A DNA stretch of 10,463 bases from Pseudomonadota bacterium (GCA_021807975.1 JAKBCJ010000138.1:1-10463); one strand, 5' to 3'; numbered from the stretch's first letter, positions 1-7,672 are shown. Notes: generated by a model from the sequence alone, not told the origin. Program-made: numbers and translations.

Positions 1-514
1 GGGCGGCGGCGTCGCGGATCGCGCCCTGGATCAGCCGGCGCGGAATGCGGTACCGCGGAATCAGGTTCACGTCGGTGCCACGGGCCGTCATCACCACTGG
101 CAGGCCGAAATGCCGGCCCAGCCAGGTGGCGGCAACGCCGTCGGGGTAGATGTAATGGGCATCGATCGCATCGAAACGATGGCCTTCACGCAGCAGCGCC
201 GCGACTTGCGGCACCATCGCCCGATACAGCAGCCAGGGCGCCACCGACATGCCCACCTTGGGGATCACCTTGTAGCGCGGATGGCGGATGTCGATGCCGT
301 GCCGGGTCTCCTTCAGTGGCGCCCGGGCGTTGACCGCCCAGTCGCCGAACCTGTCGGATCGGGACGGGAACCACGGCACCGGCGCCAGGACCAGGCTTGT
401 CGCCTGACCGCTGGCCAACAGGTGCCGTAGCCGGTTTTCCACGAAAATTCCCTGATTTGGCCTGGCCGCGTGAGGAAACAGCGTGGAAAATGTCAGCAGG
501 CGGAGCACGTCCAT
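1..514 (-). CDS. Glycosyltransferase, GT-B fold family 4 type (N-terminal part, runs off window)
   Basis: This is the first 171 residues of a GT-B glycosyltransferase that probably adds a sugar to the lipid-linked repeat unit of the exopolysaccharide at the cytoplasmic face of the inner membrane. The start (MDVLRLLTFSTLFPHAARPN) has the usual first beta strand followed by the short loop of family-4 enzymes. FVENRLRHLLASG (about residues 24-36), DAHYIYPDGVAA (118-129) and TARGTDVNLIP (143-153) are typical of the acceptor-side domain. The donor-binding C-terminal domain lies outside the window. The ATG at 514 was chosen because it sits 18 nt after the prsT stop and gives a complete N-terminal strand, but no strong Shine-Dalgarno sequence precedes it. 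It is last of the four minus-strand genes here and is probably co-transcribed with prsT. XrtA loci commonly carry such glycosyltransferases. Donor and acceptor sugars cannot be told from this part. Confidence 0.85.
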   Translation of the reverse strand, partial: MDVLRLLTFSTLFPHAARPNQGIFVENRLRHLLASGQATSLVLAPVPWFPSRSDRFGDWAVNARAPLKETRHGIDIRHPRYKVIPKVGMSVAPWLLYRAMVPQVAALLREGHRFDAIDAHYIYPDGVAATWLGRHFGLPVVMTARGTDVNLIPRYRIPRRLIQGAIRDAAA

Positions 515-532
515 CGGGGTGGCTGGTTTGGA

Positions 533-3307
533 TCAGCCGCCCTTCGGCATTGTATCCAGCAGCTTTTTGGCCAAGTCCTTTTCCTTGAAGGATGCCTTGT
601 TGGCGACGACAGCCTCCAGCACCTTCTTGGCACCGTCCTTGTCGCCCGACCCGTTCAGCGCGACCCCGTAGTGGTAGAGGATTCGTGGATCGCCGCCGTC
701 GGTGCCGTCGCCGGTCGCCTGACGCAACAGCACGGCACCGTTTTTCGGGTCGCCGCCCGTGGTAAGAATCCAGCCCAGGGTATCCGCGGTCTGGGCGCTG
801 GGTGCAAGGATATACGCCTGCCGGGCGAGACCCTGGGCCTCGGCATCCTTGCCCTGCTGTTGGTAGACCCAGGCCAGATTGTTCAGGGCGACGGCATTAT
901 GCGGCTTCAGCTTCAGCAGCGCTTGCAGATACTTCGCCGCGGCATCCATTTTCCCGGTCGCGATATTGATCTCCGCCGCCTGCTCGGTTGCCACCATGTC
1001 ATCGGGGTGTTTGGCCAGCCAATCCACCAGCAGTTTGTTGGCATCGTCGGCTTTGCCGGAACGCAGCAGGGCGCCTGCGAGACGGGTTGTGAGCAGGCTG
1101 GACGGATTGGTTGCGTTTGCTTCGGTGAAAGCCGTGACGGCGTCCGCCGGACGGTTGGCAGCCAGGAAGATGTCGCCTTTCAACGCCCTGATTTCGGTGA
1201 AATCGCGATCCTCCGACTGCAGGCGTTCGGCAGTGGCCAGCGCGGCATCCATGCCGGTCGATTTCAGATCGACCATCACGTAATCCTGGTAGAGTTGGTA
1301 ATTCCGCGGATTGGCGGCAATGCCGGCGGTGATGACGTTGCGGGCGCTTTCGAACTCGCCTGCGTCGATCAGCAAGGCGACGAGCTGACGGCGGGCGCCT
1401 ACGATCCGGGGATCGGCCTTCAGAATTTCAGAATAGGTTTCCCGTGCGTCCTTCTTCAAACCCAAAGCAAGATCGGCAGCGGCCCGCAGGCTGAGAATAT
1501 CCGCCGACGAGGCATTGATGCCCTTTTCCGCCGCGACGAGATCCAGGGCCTTTTGCGCGAAGCCCTGGCGAATATAGAGATTGCCCAGGGTGACGGTGAT
1601 CCGGGCCTGGTCGGGGTCCGCGCGATGGGCACGTTCCAGCACCGTTGCAGCGTCGGCCAGTTTGTTCGCAGCCATATCGGCGCCGACGGCCATGGTCAGC
1701 GCCGGTTCGGCGGTTGGCTGCTTGGCGAGGACGTCCGCCAGAATGGTCTTGGCGGCATCGGTGTCGCCCATCATCGTATCGACCCGGGCAAGGTTGACCT
1801 TTGCCGGAATGAAGTCGGGGTATTTTTGAACCAGATCGGCGAAGATTTTCCGCGCGCCGGCAAAGTCGATCTCAGCCAGCTTGAACAAACCATCCAGGTT
1901 CCCGACGACGTCCGTGTCGCCCTGAGCGGCGCGGATCTTCGCCAGCGCATCGCCGGCCTTCTTGGAATCGCCCGTGGCCAGCGCGGCGAAGAACAGTGCC
2001 TCGCTGACGGCGGGGACCTTTGGGGCCAGTTGCAGCGTGTGTTCCAGGTCTCCAACGGCGGTATCGACGTCGCCCATGCCCATGCGTACCGATGCCAGCC
2101 GCGTTTGCACACCGACATCGTTCGGCGCCATGGTTTCGGCTTTTTGGAACGATGTGACGGCTTTGTCCCCCTGGCCGGTCGCGGCGTATGCCCGGCCGAG
2201 GAGGTCGTACGTTTCGGCGTCGCCCTTGCCGGATTCGGCCACCTTGGCGAGGGTATCGATGACCTGATCCGGCCGCTTCTTGGCGAACTGAATGCGGGCC
2301 AGCACCTTATAAGCGGCGAGGTCGTTCGGCGCGCGGCCCAGATATTTGCGGGCGGCGTCCTCGGCCTGCTCAAACTGACCCAGTTGTTCCTTGATCACGG
2401 CCTGAAGATAGTATGCGCGCTGGATGCGGCTCAGGAAGGCGGATATCCGTTCCAGGTCGGCATCCGCGGCTTTATAGTTGCGCGATTGCGCTTCCATCAC
2501 GGCCTGAAGGTAGATGGCCTGGACGTTGCCGGGCGTTCCTTTCAGCACCATGTCGATGTCGGATTTGGCAGCGTCGTTCTTTCCGACGGATAGCTCCAGA
2601 CTGGCGCGGTCAAGCCGGGCCTGCATGATACTGGGCTGGTCGGTGATCAGTTCGTCCAGCACGGCGATGGCGCCGGGTATGTCGTTTTTCAGGCGAAGCA
2701 ACTGGGCTTTCGCCAGCAGTGCTTCCGACGATTTTGGCTGTGCGGCGATGGCGCGGTCGATCTTTTGCTGCGCTCCCGCCAGGTCGCCGCGCGCAACCGC
2801 CAGCCGTGCATCAGCCAGCAGCGGCTCCGTCGCGTTTGGTGCCACCTGCTCGGCTTCCGCGAACGATTTCTGCGCGTCCTCGGGCCGCTTCAGGCCGATC
2901 TCGGCATAGCCCCGGGCAACCAGGATGGACGCATCCAACAACGGATCCTTGCCCTCGGGTTTCAGCTTCTCCAGCACCTGGTCGAATTTGTTCTGGGCCA
3001 GCAGCGCCTGCGACAGCAGCGGGACTGTCTGATGCGGATCGAAGCCGCGATCACGGGCGGCCTGGGCCTCCCGCTCCGAAGCGACCGGGTCCCCTAGTTC
3101 GAATGCCACCCGGCCAAGCCAGTAGTGGGCCTCGGCGTTCTGCGGATCGTTTCTGATGGCATTGCGCAGGTCGATCTGGGCGGACCTAAGGTCGCCCTTG
3201 CGCAAGGCTGTCTTGGCGGAGGCAAGATAATCGGCGGCATGAGCGGCAATCGGGTACGCACCGAGCCACGCCCCCATGATAATCCAGCCGAGAGACTTGT
3301 ACCGCAT
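533..3307 (-). CDS. prsT: PrsT-type TPR-repeat protein of the XrtA/PEP-CTERM system
   Basis: This is a 924-residue protein made almost wholly of tetratricopeptide repeats, matching the length and opening of the PEP-CTERM system TPR family PrsT (about 900 residues). After the signal peptide comes YLASAKTALRKGDLRSAQ, then repeats with the W/Y-LG-A-P pattern (for example NAEAHYWLGRVAFELGD), continuing close to the C-terminus at MPKGG. The start ATG at 3307 follows an AAGGG ribosome site that overlaps the prsR stop, 5 nt upstream. The reading frame stays open further up, but that part overlaps prsR out of frame and looks non-coding. The signal peptide ends in AHA-A (cleavage after residue 24, signal peptidase I type), and no lipobox cysteine is visible although family members are usually named lipoproteins. 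The protein should sit in the periplasm and act as a scaffold in polysaccharide or PEP-CTERM protein handling. Its exact role is not settled even for the family. Confidence 0.93.
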   Translation of the reverse strand: MRYKSLGWIIMGAWLGAYPIAAHAADYLASAKTALRKGDLRSAQIDLRNAIRNDPQNAEAHYWLGRVAFELGDPVASEREAQAARDRGFDPHQTVPLLSQALLAQNKFDQVLEKLKPEGKDPLLDASILVARGYAEIGLKRPEDAQKSFAEAEQVAPNATEPLLADARLAVARGDLAGAQQKIDRAIAAQPKSSEALLAKAQLLRLKNDIPGAIAVLDELITDQPSIMQARLDRASLELSVGKNDAAKSDIDMVLKGTPGNVQAIYLQAVMEAQSRNYKAADADLERISAFLSRIQRAYYLQAVIKEQLGQFEQAEDAARKYLGRAPNDLAAYKVLARIQFAKKRPDQVIDTLAKVAESGKGDAETYDLLGRAYAATGQGDKAVTSFQKAETMAPNDVGVQTRLASVRMGMGDVDTAVGDLEHTLQLAPKVPAVSEALFFAALATGDSKKAGDALAKIRAAQGDTDVVGNLDGLFKLAEIDFAGARKIFADLVQKYPDFIPAKVNLARVDTMMGDTDAAKTILADVLAKQPTAEPALTMAVGADMAANKLADAATVLERAHRADPDQARITVTLGNLYIRQGFAQKALDLVAAEKGINASSADILSLRAAADLALGLKKDARETYSEILKADPRIVGARRQLVALLIDAGEFESARNVITAGIAANPRNYQLYQDYVMVDLKSTGMDAALATAERLQSEDRDFTEIRALKGDIFLAANRPADAVTAFTEANATNPSSLLTTRLAGALLRSGKADDANKLLVDWLAKHPDDMVATEQAAEINIATGKMDAAAKYLQALLKLKPHNAVALNNLAWVYQQQGKDAEAQGLARQAYILAPSAQTADTLGWILTTGGDPKNGAVLLRQATGDGTDGGDPRILYHYGVALNGSGDKDGAKKVLEAVVANKASFKEKDLAKKLLDTMPKGG

Positions 3308-3312
3308 CGGGT

Positions 3313-4719
3313 TCACCCTTGTTCGTTCTGCAATGTCGTTTCCGCGGCGGCTTCGGCCGCCTTGGCAGCCTCGGTCGCGAATCCGTGAGATTCCATCAGT
3401 CCATATAATGTTGGGCGGCTGACGCCCAGCATGCGTGCGGCCGCGGACAGGATCCCGTTGCTGCGCATCAGCGCTTCCTGGAGGACATCGCGTTCCGCCC
3501 GCAGCCGCGCCGCCCGCAGGTCGAGGTCCGGGATTTCGGCACTCGGTGGTGCAAGTTCCAGGTCGGAGGCGTCGATGGTCCGCCGTTCGGCCATGACGAC
3601 GGCGCGCTTCAGCCGGTTTTCCAGTTCGCGGACATTGCCCGGCCACTCGTGGCCGTTCATCGCGGCGATCGCGGTTTCGCTGAAGCCGCGAATGCCGCGG
3701 CCGAATTCCTGATTGAAGCGGTTAAGAAAGAAATTCGCCAGCAGTACGATGTCGGTGCCCCGGTCGCGCAGGGGTGGAATACGGATGGTGAAGGCGTTCA
3801 TCCGGTAGAACAGATCGCTCCGGAAGCTCCCTTGGGCGATTTTTTCATCCAGATTGGCGTTGGTGGCGGAAACCACACGGACATCGACCTGGATTTTCTG
3901 CCGGCCGCCGATCCGTTCGACGATCTGGTCCTGCAGGAAGCGCAGCAGCTTGACCTGCAATGGATGCGGCAGGTCGCCGACTTCGTCCAGGAACAGCGTG
4001 CCTTTATGCGCCATCTCGATCTTGCCGATGGTTTGCTTCACCGCGCCGGTGAACGCGCCGCGTTCGTGGCCGAACAACTCGCTTTCCAGCAAATTCTCCG
4101 GGATCGCGCCGCAATTAATGGCGACGAAAGGCTGCTTGGCGCGCGGCCCCAGGTCATGGACAGCTTTTGCAAGTGCCTCCTTGCCGGTGCCGCTTTCGCC
4201 CAGCAGCAGAACGGGCACGTTGGTCGTCGCGATCTTTTCGATATCGCGGCAGACCTTCAGCATTCCGGCGCTGCTGGTGACGATGCGCTCGATCGGGGAG
4301 CGCCCGGGCACGTTGGCGAGGCGACGATTTTCCTCCTCCAGGTGGTGCAGGTTCAGGCCTCGTTCGATGATGGTGCGCAATACGTCGATTTCGACTGGCT
4401 TTTCGCAAAAGTCGTATGCGCCCAGGGCGATGGCCCGCAGAGCGTTCTTACGCTCCCCGTTGCCGGTGACGACGATGATTTTGGTTTGCGGCGCGATGCG
4501 CAGTACCTCGGTCAGGGTGGCGAACCCTTCGCTGACGCCGTCCGGGTCCGGAGGGAGGCCCAGATCCATGATCGCGACTGGTGGATTTTCCCGTCGAACC
4601 AGTGCGACTGCCTGCTGGCGCGCATGGGCCATCAGAATGTCGCAGGCCGGAAATGCCCATCGGTACTGGGAACACAAGCCGTCGTCATCCTCGACGATCA
4701 GCAATTTGGGTTTAGACAT
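3313..4719 (-). CDS. prsR: PrsR, sigma-54-dependent response regulator
   Basis: This 468-residue NtrC-class activator is the partner of the PrsK kinase. Its receiver domain (about 1-120) has the acidic cluster E10/D11/D12, phospho-acceptor D52 in IMDLGLP, T85 and K107. The AAA+ domain (about 140-370) has Walker A GESGTGKE at 174-181, the sigma-54 contact loop GAFTGA at 221-226 and Walker B GTLFLDE at 240-246. A Fis-type helix-turn-helix lies at about 423-447 (SAAARMLGVSRPTLYGLMES), followed by an Ala/Glu-rich tail. All residues needed for phosphorylation, ATP hydrolysis and polymerase contact are present, so it should be active. In XrtA/PEP-CTERM loci this regulator is thought to switch on PEP-CTERM and polysaccharide genes through RpoN. 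It starts 11 nt after the prsK stop and ends 5 nt before prsT, so the three are probably co-translated. No convincing sigma-54 promoter was found in the non-coding parts of this window, so its targets may lie elsewhere. Confidence 0.95.
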   Translation of the reverse strand: MSKPKLLIVEDDDGLCSQYRWAFPACDILMAHARQQAVALVRRENPPVAIMDLGLPPDPDGVSEGFATLTEVLRIAPQTKIIVVTGNGERKNALRAIALGAYDFCEKPVEIDVLRTIIERGLNLHHLEEENRRLANVPGRSPIERIVTSSAGMLKVCRDIEKIATTNVPVLLLGESGTGKEALAKAVHDLGPRAKQPFVAINCGAIPENLLESELFGHERGAFTGAVKQTIGKIEMAHKGTLFLDEVGDLPHPLQVKLLRFLQDQIVERIGGRQKIQVDVRVVSATNANLDEKIAQGSFRSDLFYRMNAFTIRIPPLRDRGTDIVLLANFFLNRFNQEFGRGIRGFSETAIAAMNGHEWPGNVRELENRLKRAVVMAERRTIDASDLELAPPSAEIPDLDLRAARLRAERDVLQEALMRSNGILSAAARMLGVSRPTLYGLMESHGFATEAAKAAEAAAETTLQNEQG

Positions 4720-4730
4720 GATCGGCCTGC

Positions 4731-6785
4731 CTAGGATTCAGCCGATTTCGGTTCGGCGATGTCGGTCCGAACCGAGGGAAGAATAATGCGCATGGTCGTG
4801 CCGGTGTCGGGCTTGCTCATCACCAGAAGGTCGCCGCCGGCATCGCGCAGCAATTCCCGAGCCTGATAGGCGCCGATGCCGTGACCACCGTCCTTGGTGG
4901 AGCGCAGCGGGCGAAACAACTCGTCGCGAATGAATTCGGCGGCCATGCCCGGTCCTTTGTCGGCGATATCGATAACCACGCCATGCGATTCCACCCGCAG
5001 TTCGATTTCCACCTCTGTATCCGCATTCGAGGCATCGATAGCATTGTTCAGCAAATGGGTGACAACGGTATCGAAAGAGTCGGGGTCGATCGCGGCACCG
5101 GCGCTGCCGCCGTGGTTACGCACGACGATGTCTCGCCGATGCGTGATCCTTGCGGCTTCCACGATGCCTCCGAGGCGTTCGGCCGGCGTGATCAGGCCGG
5201 CATCGCGTTCCTGCCGTTCGGCCTGGAGGCGTGACAGCAGGCGGGTTATCTTGCCGACCGAAGCCCGCACCGTGGCCAGCATGTCGCGTTGGAATTCCGG
5301 GTTGTCGGCATAAACCTCGGCGTTGGTCAGAAGCATTGAGAGCTGCCCGGACACGTTCTTGATGTCGTGGATGACGAAGGCGAAGCGCTGACTGTATTCC
5401 CGCAGTTCCCGGGTTTGCGTCAGGACTTGCATCGCCCGTTGTTCCGCCACGCGGCTCGCAATTTCACGGCCAACCACTCGTAGCAGGTCGAACGCCTCGC
5501 GGTCCAGTTTGAATTGAGCCCTGGATTTGGCGAGCACGACGAATCCGATGAGGTCGCCGAAATGGTTCAGTGGCAGGACGAGCCAGCAGCGTGCGAGGTC
5601 GGTGAACCAACCGTCGGCGCCGGCATGTTCATCGAGTTGGACGATCCAGTCGCCGTCGCGGAACAATGCGACGATGGGGTGGCCGGGCGGAACCGGGGCT
5701 GTCACCGCGGGCATGTTCCAGGAGCCGGCCCACTGGAACGCGACATCGCGCGGCGGTCGGACGAACAGCGCGCCCGCGGGGCTGTCCACAACCTCCGCCG
5801 CCGCGCGGATCGCCCGCTTATGCAGGGCGACGAAGGCATCGGCCGCGGTCAGCGAGTCGATGCAGCGCATCCATTCCTTACGGTAATCGTAACGGCTGCT
5901 GAAGAAGTTATCGACCACCAGGGCGCGTATGCGCGAACGCGCGGAGCCCGAAGTCAGGATCACGGCGATGGTCAGGATGGTGCCGAAGATCATGGATGTC
6001 TCGGCGACCTGGCCCCATTCCGATCCGCCGCGCCGGAACACCTCGCCGATCAGGGCGATGGCAAGCAGCAAAATGCCGCTGGCGATCAAGGTGAAGCTGT
6101 GAAACACCACGTCGCGGGAAACATGGATATCCACCGCCCAGCGGCGGTTCCGAACGGCCGCGACGGCGATCAGGGGCGCGGCGAGGATAACCGCCGGGGC
6201 CCGGCCTTCCAACAATGCGAAGGACAATTTGTGAAACAGCATGGCGTCGGCGTACAGGAGCAGGTCGTACAGAAAAATTCCCCCTAAAGCGACGCAAAGC
6301 AGGTTGATGTTCCACCGTGATTCGGGCGGCGTGTTGAAATACAGATTCTCCAGCAGAAGCAGGTTACAAACCGCGAAACCAAGCCGGGCAGCGGTATTGA
6401 GGGATTGGAAGCCGGAGGTGCCGGGGGCGGCGAAGAAGTCCACCAACGGAGTGCCGATCAGCATCAGCAGGGCCAGAAGCCCCATGGTCTTGAACGCCGC
6501 CCTCAGTTGCTCATTCGCGGCGGCGGACCGGCGGTAAAGGTGCAATATGAAACTATACCACGCGGCGGAGCGGGCGACCTCCATCCAGACGCCCATGCGT
6601 CCGATCGGAAATTGCCACGCGGCCACGTATGTGGCGGCCCAGGCGGCCGTGGCCGCGCAGGCGAAAGCCAGCCAGGCGCCGGTGCGGCTGATCGGCTGGC
6701 GGCCGAGGATCAGGGCTGTCAACATGCCGTAAGTCAGCGCGCAGACGCCATGCAATAAGACGATCGCGGGAATATGCGGTGTCAT
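4731..6785 (-). CDS. prsK: PrsK, membrane sensor histidine kinase of the XrtA/PEP-CTERM system
   Basis: This 684-residue kinase has the PrsK layout. A multi-pass N-terminal membrane region (about 5-280, roughly eight to nine hydrophobic segments) is followed by a GAF-like domain (about 310-445), a dimerisation/phosphotransfer helix with H473 in FVIHDIKN, and a HATPase domain. The HATPase domain has an N box at NNAIDAS (580-586), G1 at DKGPG (609-613) and G2 at GGHGIG (633-638). The HD-[LI]-KN phosphotransfer motif is typical of PrsK kinases. It should autophosphorylate in response to an unknown membrane or envelope signal and pass phosphate to D52 of PrsR, encoded 11 nt downstream. The ATG at 6785 gives a natural hydrophobic start, and only a weak ACGGA-like ribosome site precedes it. 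No clear promoter is visible between it and the relic at 6898. The gene may once have been transcribed together with that sugar transferase, which points the same way. Confidence 0.94.
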   Translation of the reverse strand: MTPHIPAIVLLHGVCALTYGMLTALILGRQPISRTGAWLAFACAATAAWAATYVAAWQFPIGRMGVWMEVARSAAWYSFILHLYRRSAAANEQLRAAFKTMGLLALLMLIGTPLVDFFAAPGTSGFQSLNTAARLGFAVCNLLLLENLYFNTPPESRWNINLLCVALGGIFLYDLLLYADAMLFHKLSFALLEGRAPAVILAAPLIAVAAVRNRRWAVDIHVSRDVVFHSFTLIASGILLLAIALIGEVFRRGGSEWGQVAETSMIFGTILTIAVILTSGSARSRIRALVVDNFFSSRYDYRKEWMRCIDSLTAADAFVALHKRAIRAAAEVVDSPAGALFVRPPRDVAFQWAGSWNMPAVTAPVPPGHPIVALFRDGDWIVQLDEHAGADGWFTDLARCWLVLPLNHFGDLIGFVVLAKSRAQFKLDREAFDLLRVVGREIASRVAEQRAMQVLTQTRELREYSQRFAFVIHDIKNVSGQLSMLLTNAEVYADNPEFQRDMLATVRASVGKITRLLSRLQAERQERDAGLITPAERLGGIVEAARITHRRDIVVRNHGGSAGAAIDPDSFDTVVTHLLNNAIDASNADTEVEIELRVESHGVVIDIADKGPGMAAEFIRDELFRPLRSTKDGGHGIGAYQARELLRDAGGDLLVMSKPDTGTTMRIILPSVRTDIAEPKSAES

Positions 6786-6807
6786 GATCCGTTGTATGCC
6801 AATGCGC

Positions 6808-6862
6808 GACAGCCAACCGTTGTTTGTCCGACGCTGATGGGCAATCGCATCGTCTGGCTGTC
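6808..6862. repeat. Short inverted repeat upstream of prsK
   Basis: GACAGCCA (6808-6815) and its exact reverse complement TGGCTGTC (6855-6862) flank a 39-nt spacer in the leader of prsK. The pair could be operator half-sites or a chance match. Nothing else supports a function. Confidence 0.2.
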
Positions 6863-6897
6863 AGGTCCAGGAAAATCCGTTCCGCGGAATGCGTCTG

Positions 6898-7197
6898 TCA
6901 GCGCGCGCCTTCCCGGAACAATTCGGCCCAGCCGCTGGAATGCGGGATGACCGCATCCATTGTGAAGGACTGGTTCTTCGCATAATACAGGTCGTAGGAC
7001 AGCCCGTCGCGCGCATCCCCGGCCGAAACGCCATAGGGGATTTTCATCTGAACCCACTGCGGATTGCTGCCCGCTTCGGCGTCCGCGGCCACGCAGCGGA
7101 ATTGGTAGAGTACAAAGGTCTTGCCGAACCGGACGCCACGAACCTGGCTTTAGAAAACCGGGCGGGGGAGCGGCTTTAGCCGTGTTGGCAGCGGCGC
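6898..7197 (-). pseudogene. Decayed XrtA-type sugar transferase (EpsB/WcaJ-like) with stop and internal deletion
   Basis: Read on the minus strand from 7197, the translation follows the conserved catalytic part of polyprenyl-phosphate sugar transferases: LPTRLKPLPRPVF, an in-frame TAA (7150-7152), then SQVRGVRFGKTFVLYQFR and DAEAGSNPQW. The usual motif is PGPVFYxQxRVGxxGKPFxLYKFRSM, so the TAA stands exactly where the tyrosine of VFY is expected. After NPQW the reading jumps straight to VQMKIPYGVSAGDAR and LSYDLYYAKNQS, ending LFREGAR, which matches the family C-terminus. About 100 residues are missing between the two tryptophan motifs, including the catalytic DELPQ and GPRPE segments, and the N-terminal membrane part is absent too. 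The longest open piece is only 64 residues (6898-7092) from a GTG. The intact enzyme would have loaded the first sugar phosphate onto undecaprenyl phosphate. The remnant cannot be active. It lies just upstream of prsK in the same direction. Confidence 0.8.
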
Positions 7198-7431
7198 CGT
7201 TTGGTGCCTGCCTGGACCCGTTTTGATGTTTGATCGTTGCAAATGCCACGGCGCGCGTCGGAGATTTCCGGAAATGAGAGATATGGATATAAATTAAAAT
7301 ACGTTGAGTGAAAAATTGCTAATGTTAGACATAAACGATCCATCAATGATGCGGATTTTGATCCTGGAATGTAACCCGGGGCTGTAATCCGAAAAAACTT
7401 ACCCTCATTTGATGCGGGGCGCACCTGCGCG
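7198..7431. other. AT-rich intergenic stretch without a recognisable gene
   Basis: No coding sequence is convincing here. The one open frame (minus, 7176-7424) has no recognisable domain, and its lower end overlaps the sugar transferase relic in another frame. Base composition drops sharply in GC from about 7264 to 7400, unlike the flanking genes, as expected for a regulatory or decayed region. It holds the palindrome at 7264-7275, a CATCA-A-TGATG dyad near 7341-7351 and a TTGCT sequence at 7316-7320. The TTGCT resembles a sigma-54 -12 element but lacks a proper -24 GG. Confidence 0.5.
7264..7275. promoter_or_regulatory. Perfect 12-bp palindrome ATTTCCGGAAAT
   Basis: ATTTCC followed by GGAAAT is a perfect dyad in the AT-rich divergent region. 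It may be an operator for a dimeric regulator. A shorter related dyad, TTCCGCGGAA, lies at 6880-6889 near the end of the sugar transferase relic. Function is not shown by the sequence, and a chance palindrome cannot be excluded. Confidence 0.3.
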
Positions 7432-7460
7432 TTGAACCGCCCTCAATGCGATGTTATATC
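7432..7460 (+). promoter_or_regulatory. Possible sigma-70-type promoter for the tRNA gene
   Basis: TTGAAC (7432-7437) and TATATC (7455-7460) are separated by 17 bp, the ideal spacing, and each matches four of six consensus bases. Transcription would start near 7467, about 20 nt before the tRNA. It could also read on into the export genes. Confidence 0.35.
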
Positions 7461-7487
7461 GCCATCACGACACAGTGAGGGCGTTAA

Positions 7488-7561
7488 AGGCGTGTAGCTC
7501 ATTGGCAGAGCGCTGCCCGAACACGGCAGAGGAGGGGGTTCGATTCCTTTCGCGCCTACCA
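7488..7561 (+). tRNA. tRNA gene with atypical anticodon loop (no U33; nominal anticodon AAC)
   Basis: A full 74-nt cloverleaf with encoded CCA can be folded. The acceptor AGGCGTG (7488-7494) pairs with CGCGCCT (7551-7557) with one T-G pair, followed by discriminator A and CCA. The D arm is GCTC/GAGC with a loop containing GG. The anticodon stem CTGCC/GGCAG (7513-7517 and 7525-7529) is perfect. The variable loop is 4 nt. The T arm is GGGGG/CCTTT with loop TTCGATT, and three of its five pairs are G-U. The seven-base anticodon loop is CGAACAC, which puts G at position 33 where U is almost universal and gives nominal anticodon AAC (valine). An A34 valine tRNA is unusual in bacteria, so the identity is doubtful. 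It may be a pseudo-tRNA, a tRNA-like RNA with another job, or a remnant of an integration site. The intact stems argue against random decay. Confidence 0.65.
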
Positions 7562-7672
7562 TCGCGATTACCTCGCCGCCGCTGTTTTCGCTTGCATGCG
7601 GAACAAGCCGCGCGGTCTATATCTTTCCGCATTCCGATCTGCCGTGTTTGTTTTGTCCATCCAGAGGTTGAC

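Noticed and set aside
470..2593. Long plus-strand open frame of 707 codons opposite prsT
   Set aside because: It is antisense to a clear TPR gene, shows no domain, and is explained by high GC and the third-base bias of prsT.
3308..3646. Upstream extension of the prsT frame
   Set aside because: It overlaps the prsR HTH region out of frame, is Arg/Gly-rich nonsense, and would bury the signal peptide.
3649..4786. Two plus-strand frames of 361 and 310 codons opposite prsR
   Set aside because: They lie antisense to a gene with intact receiver, AAA+ and HTH motifs, and their translations have no recognisable family features.
7170..7182. CGGCT-TT-AGCCG hairpin
   Set aside because: The stem is only five pairs with a 2-nt loop and no T-run, and it lies within the sugar transferase relic, so it is not a terminator.
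6782..7249. Minus-strand 155-codon frame across the prsK leader
   Set aside because: It runs in a different frame from the sugar transferase relic and has no family features.
7305..7320. Sigma-54-like sequence TGAGTGAAAAATTGCT
   Set aside because: The -12 TTGCT is good, but the nearly invariant GG of the -24 element is GA and the rest of the -24 box does not match.
7176..7424. Minus-strand 82-codon frame in the AT-rich stretch
   Set aside because: No domain or convincing ribosome site; it overlaps the relic and looks like chance.
7451..7672. Upstream extension of the export lipoprotein frame from ATG 7451
   Set aside because: It would translate through the tRNA gene and place the signal sequence over 100 residues inside the protein.
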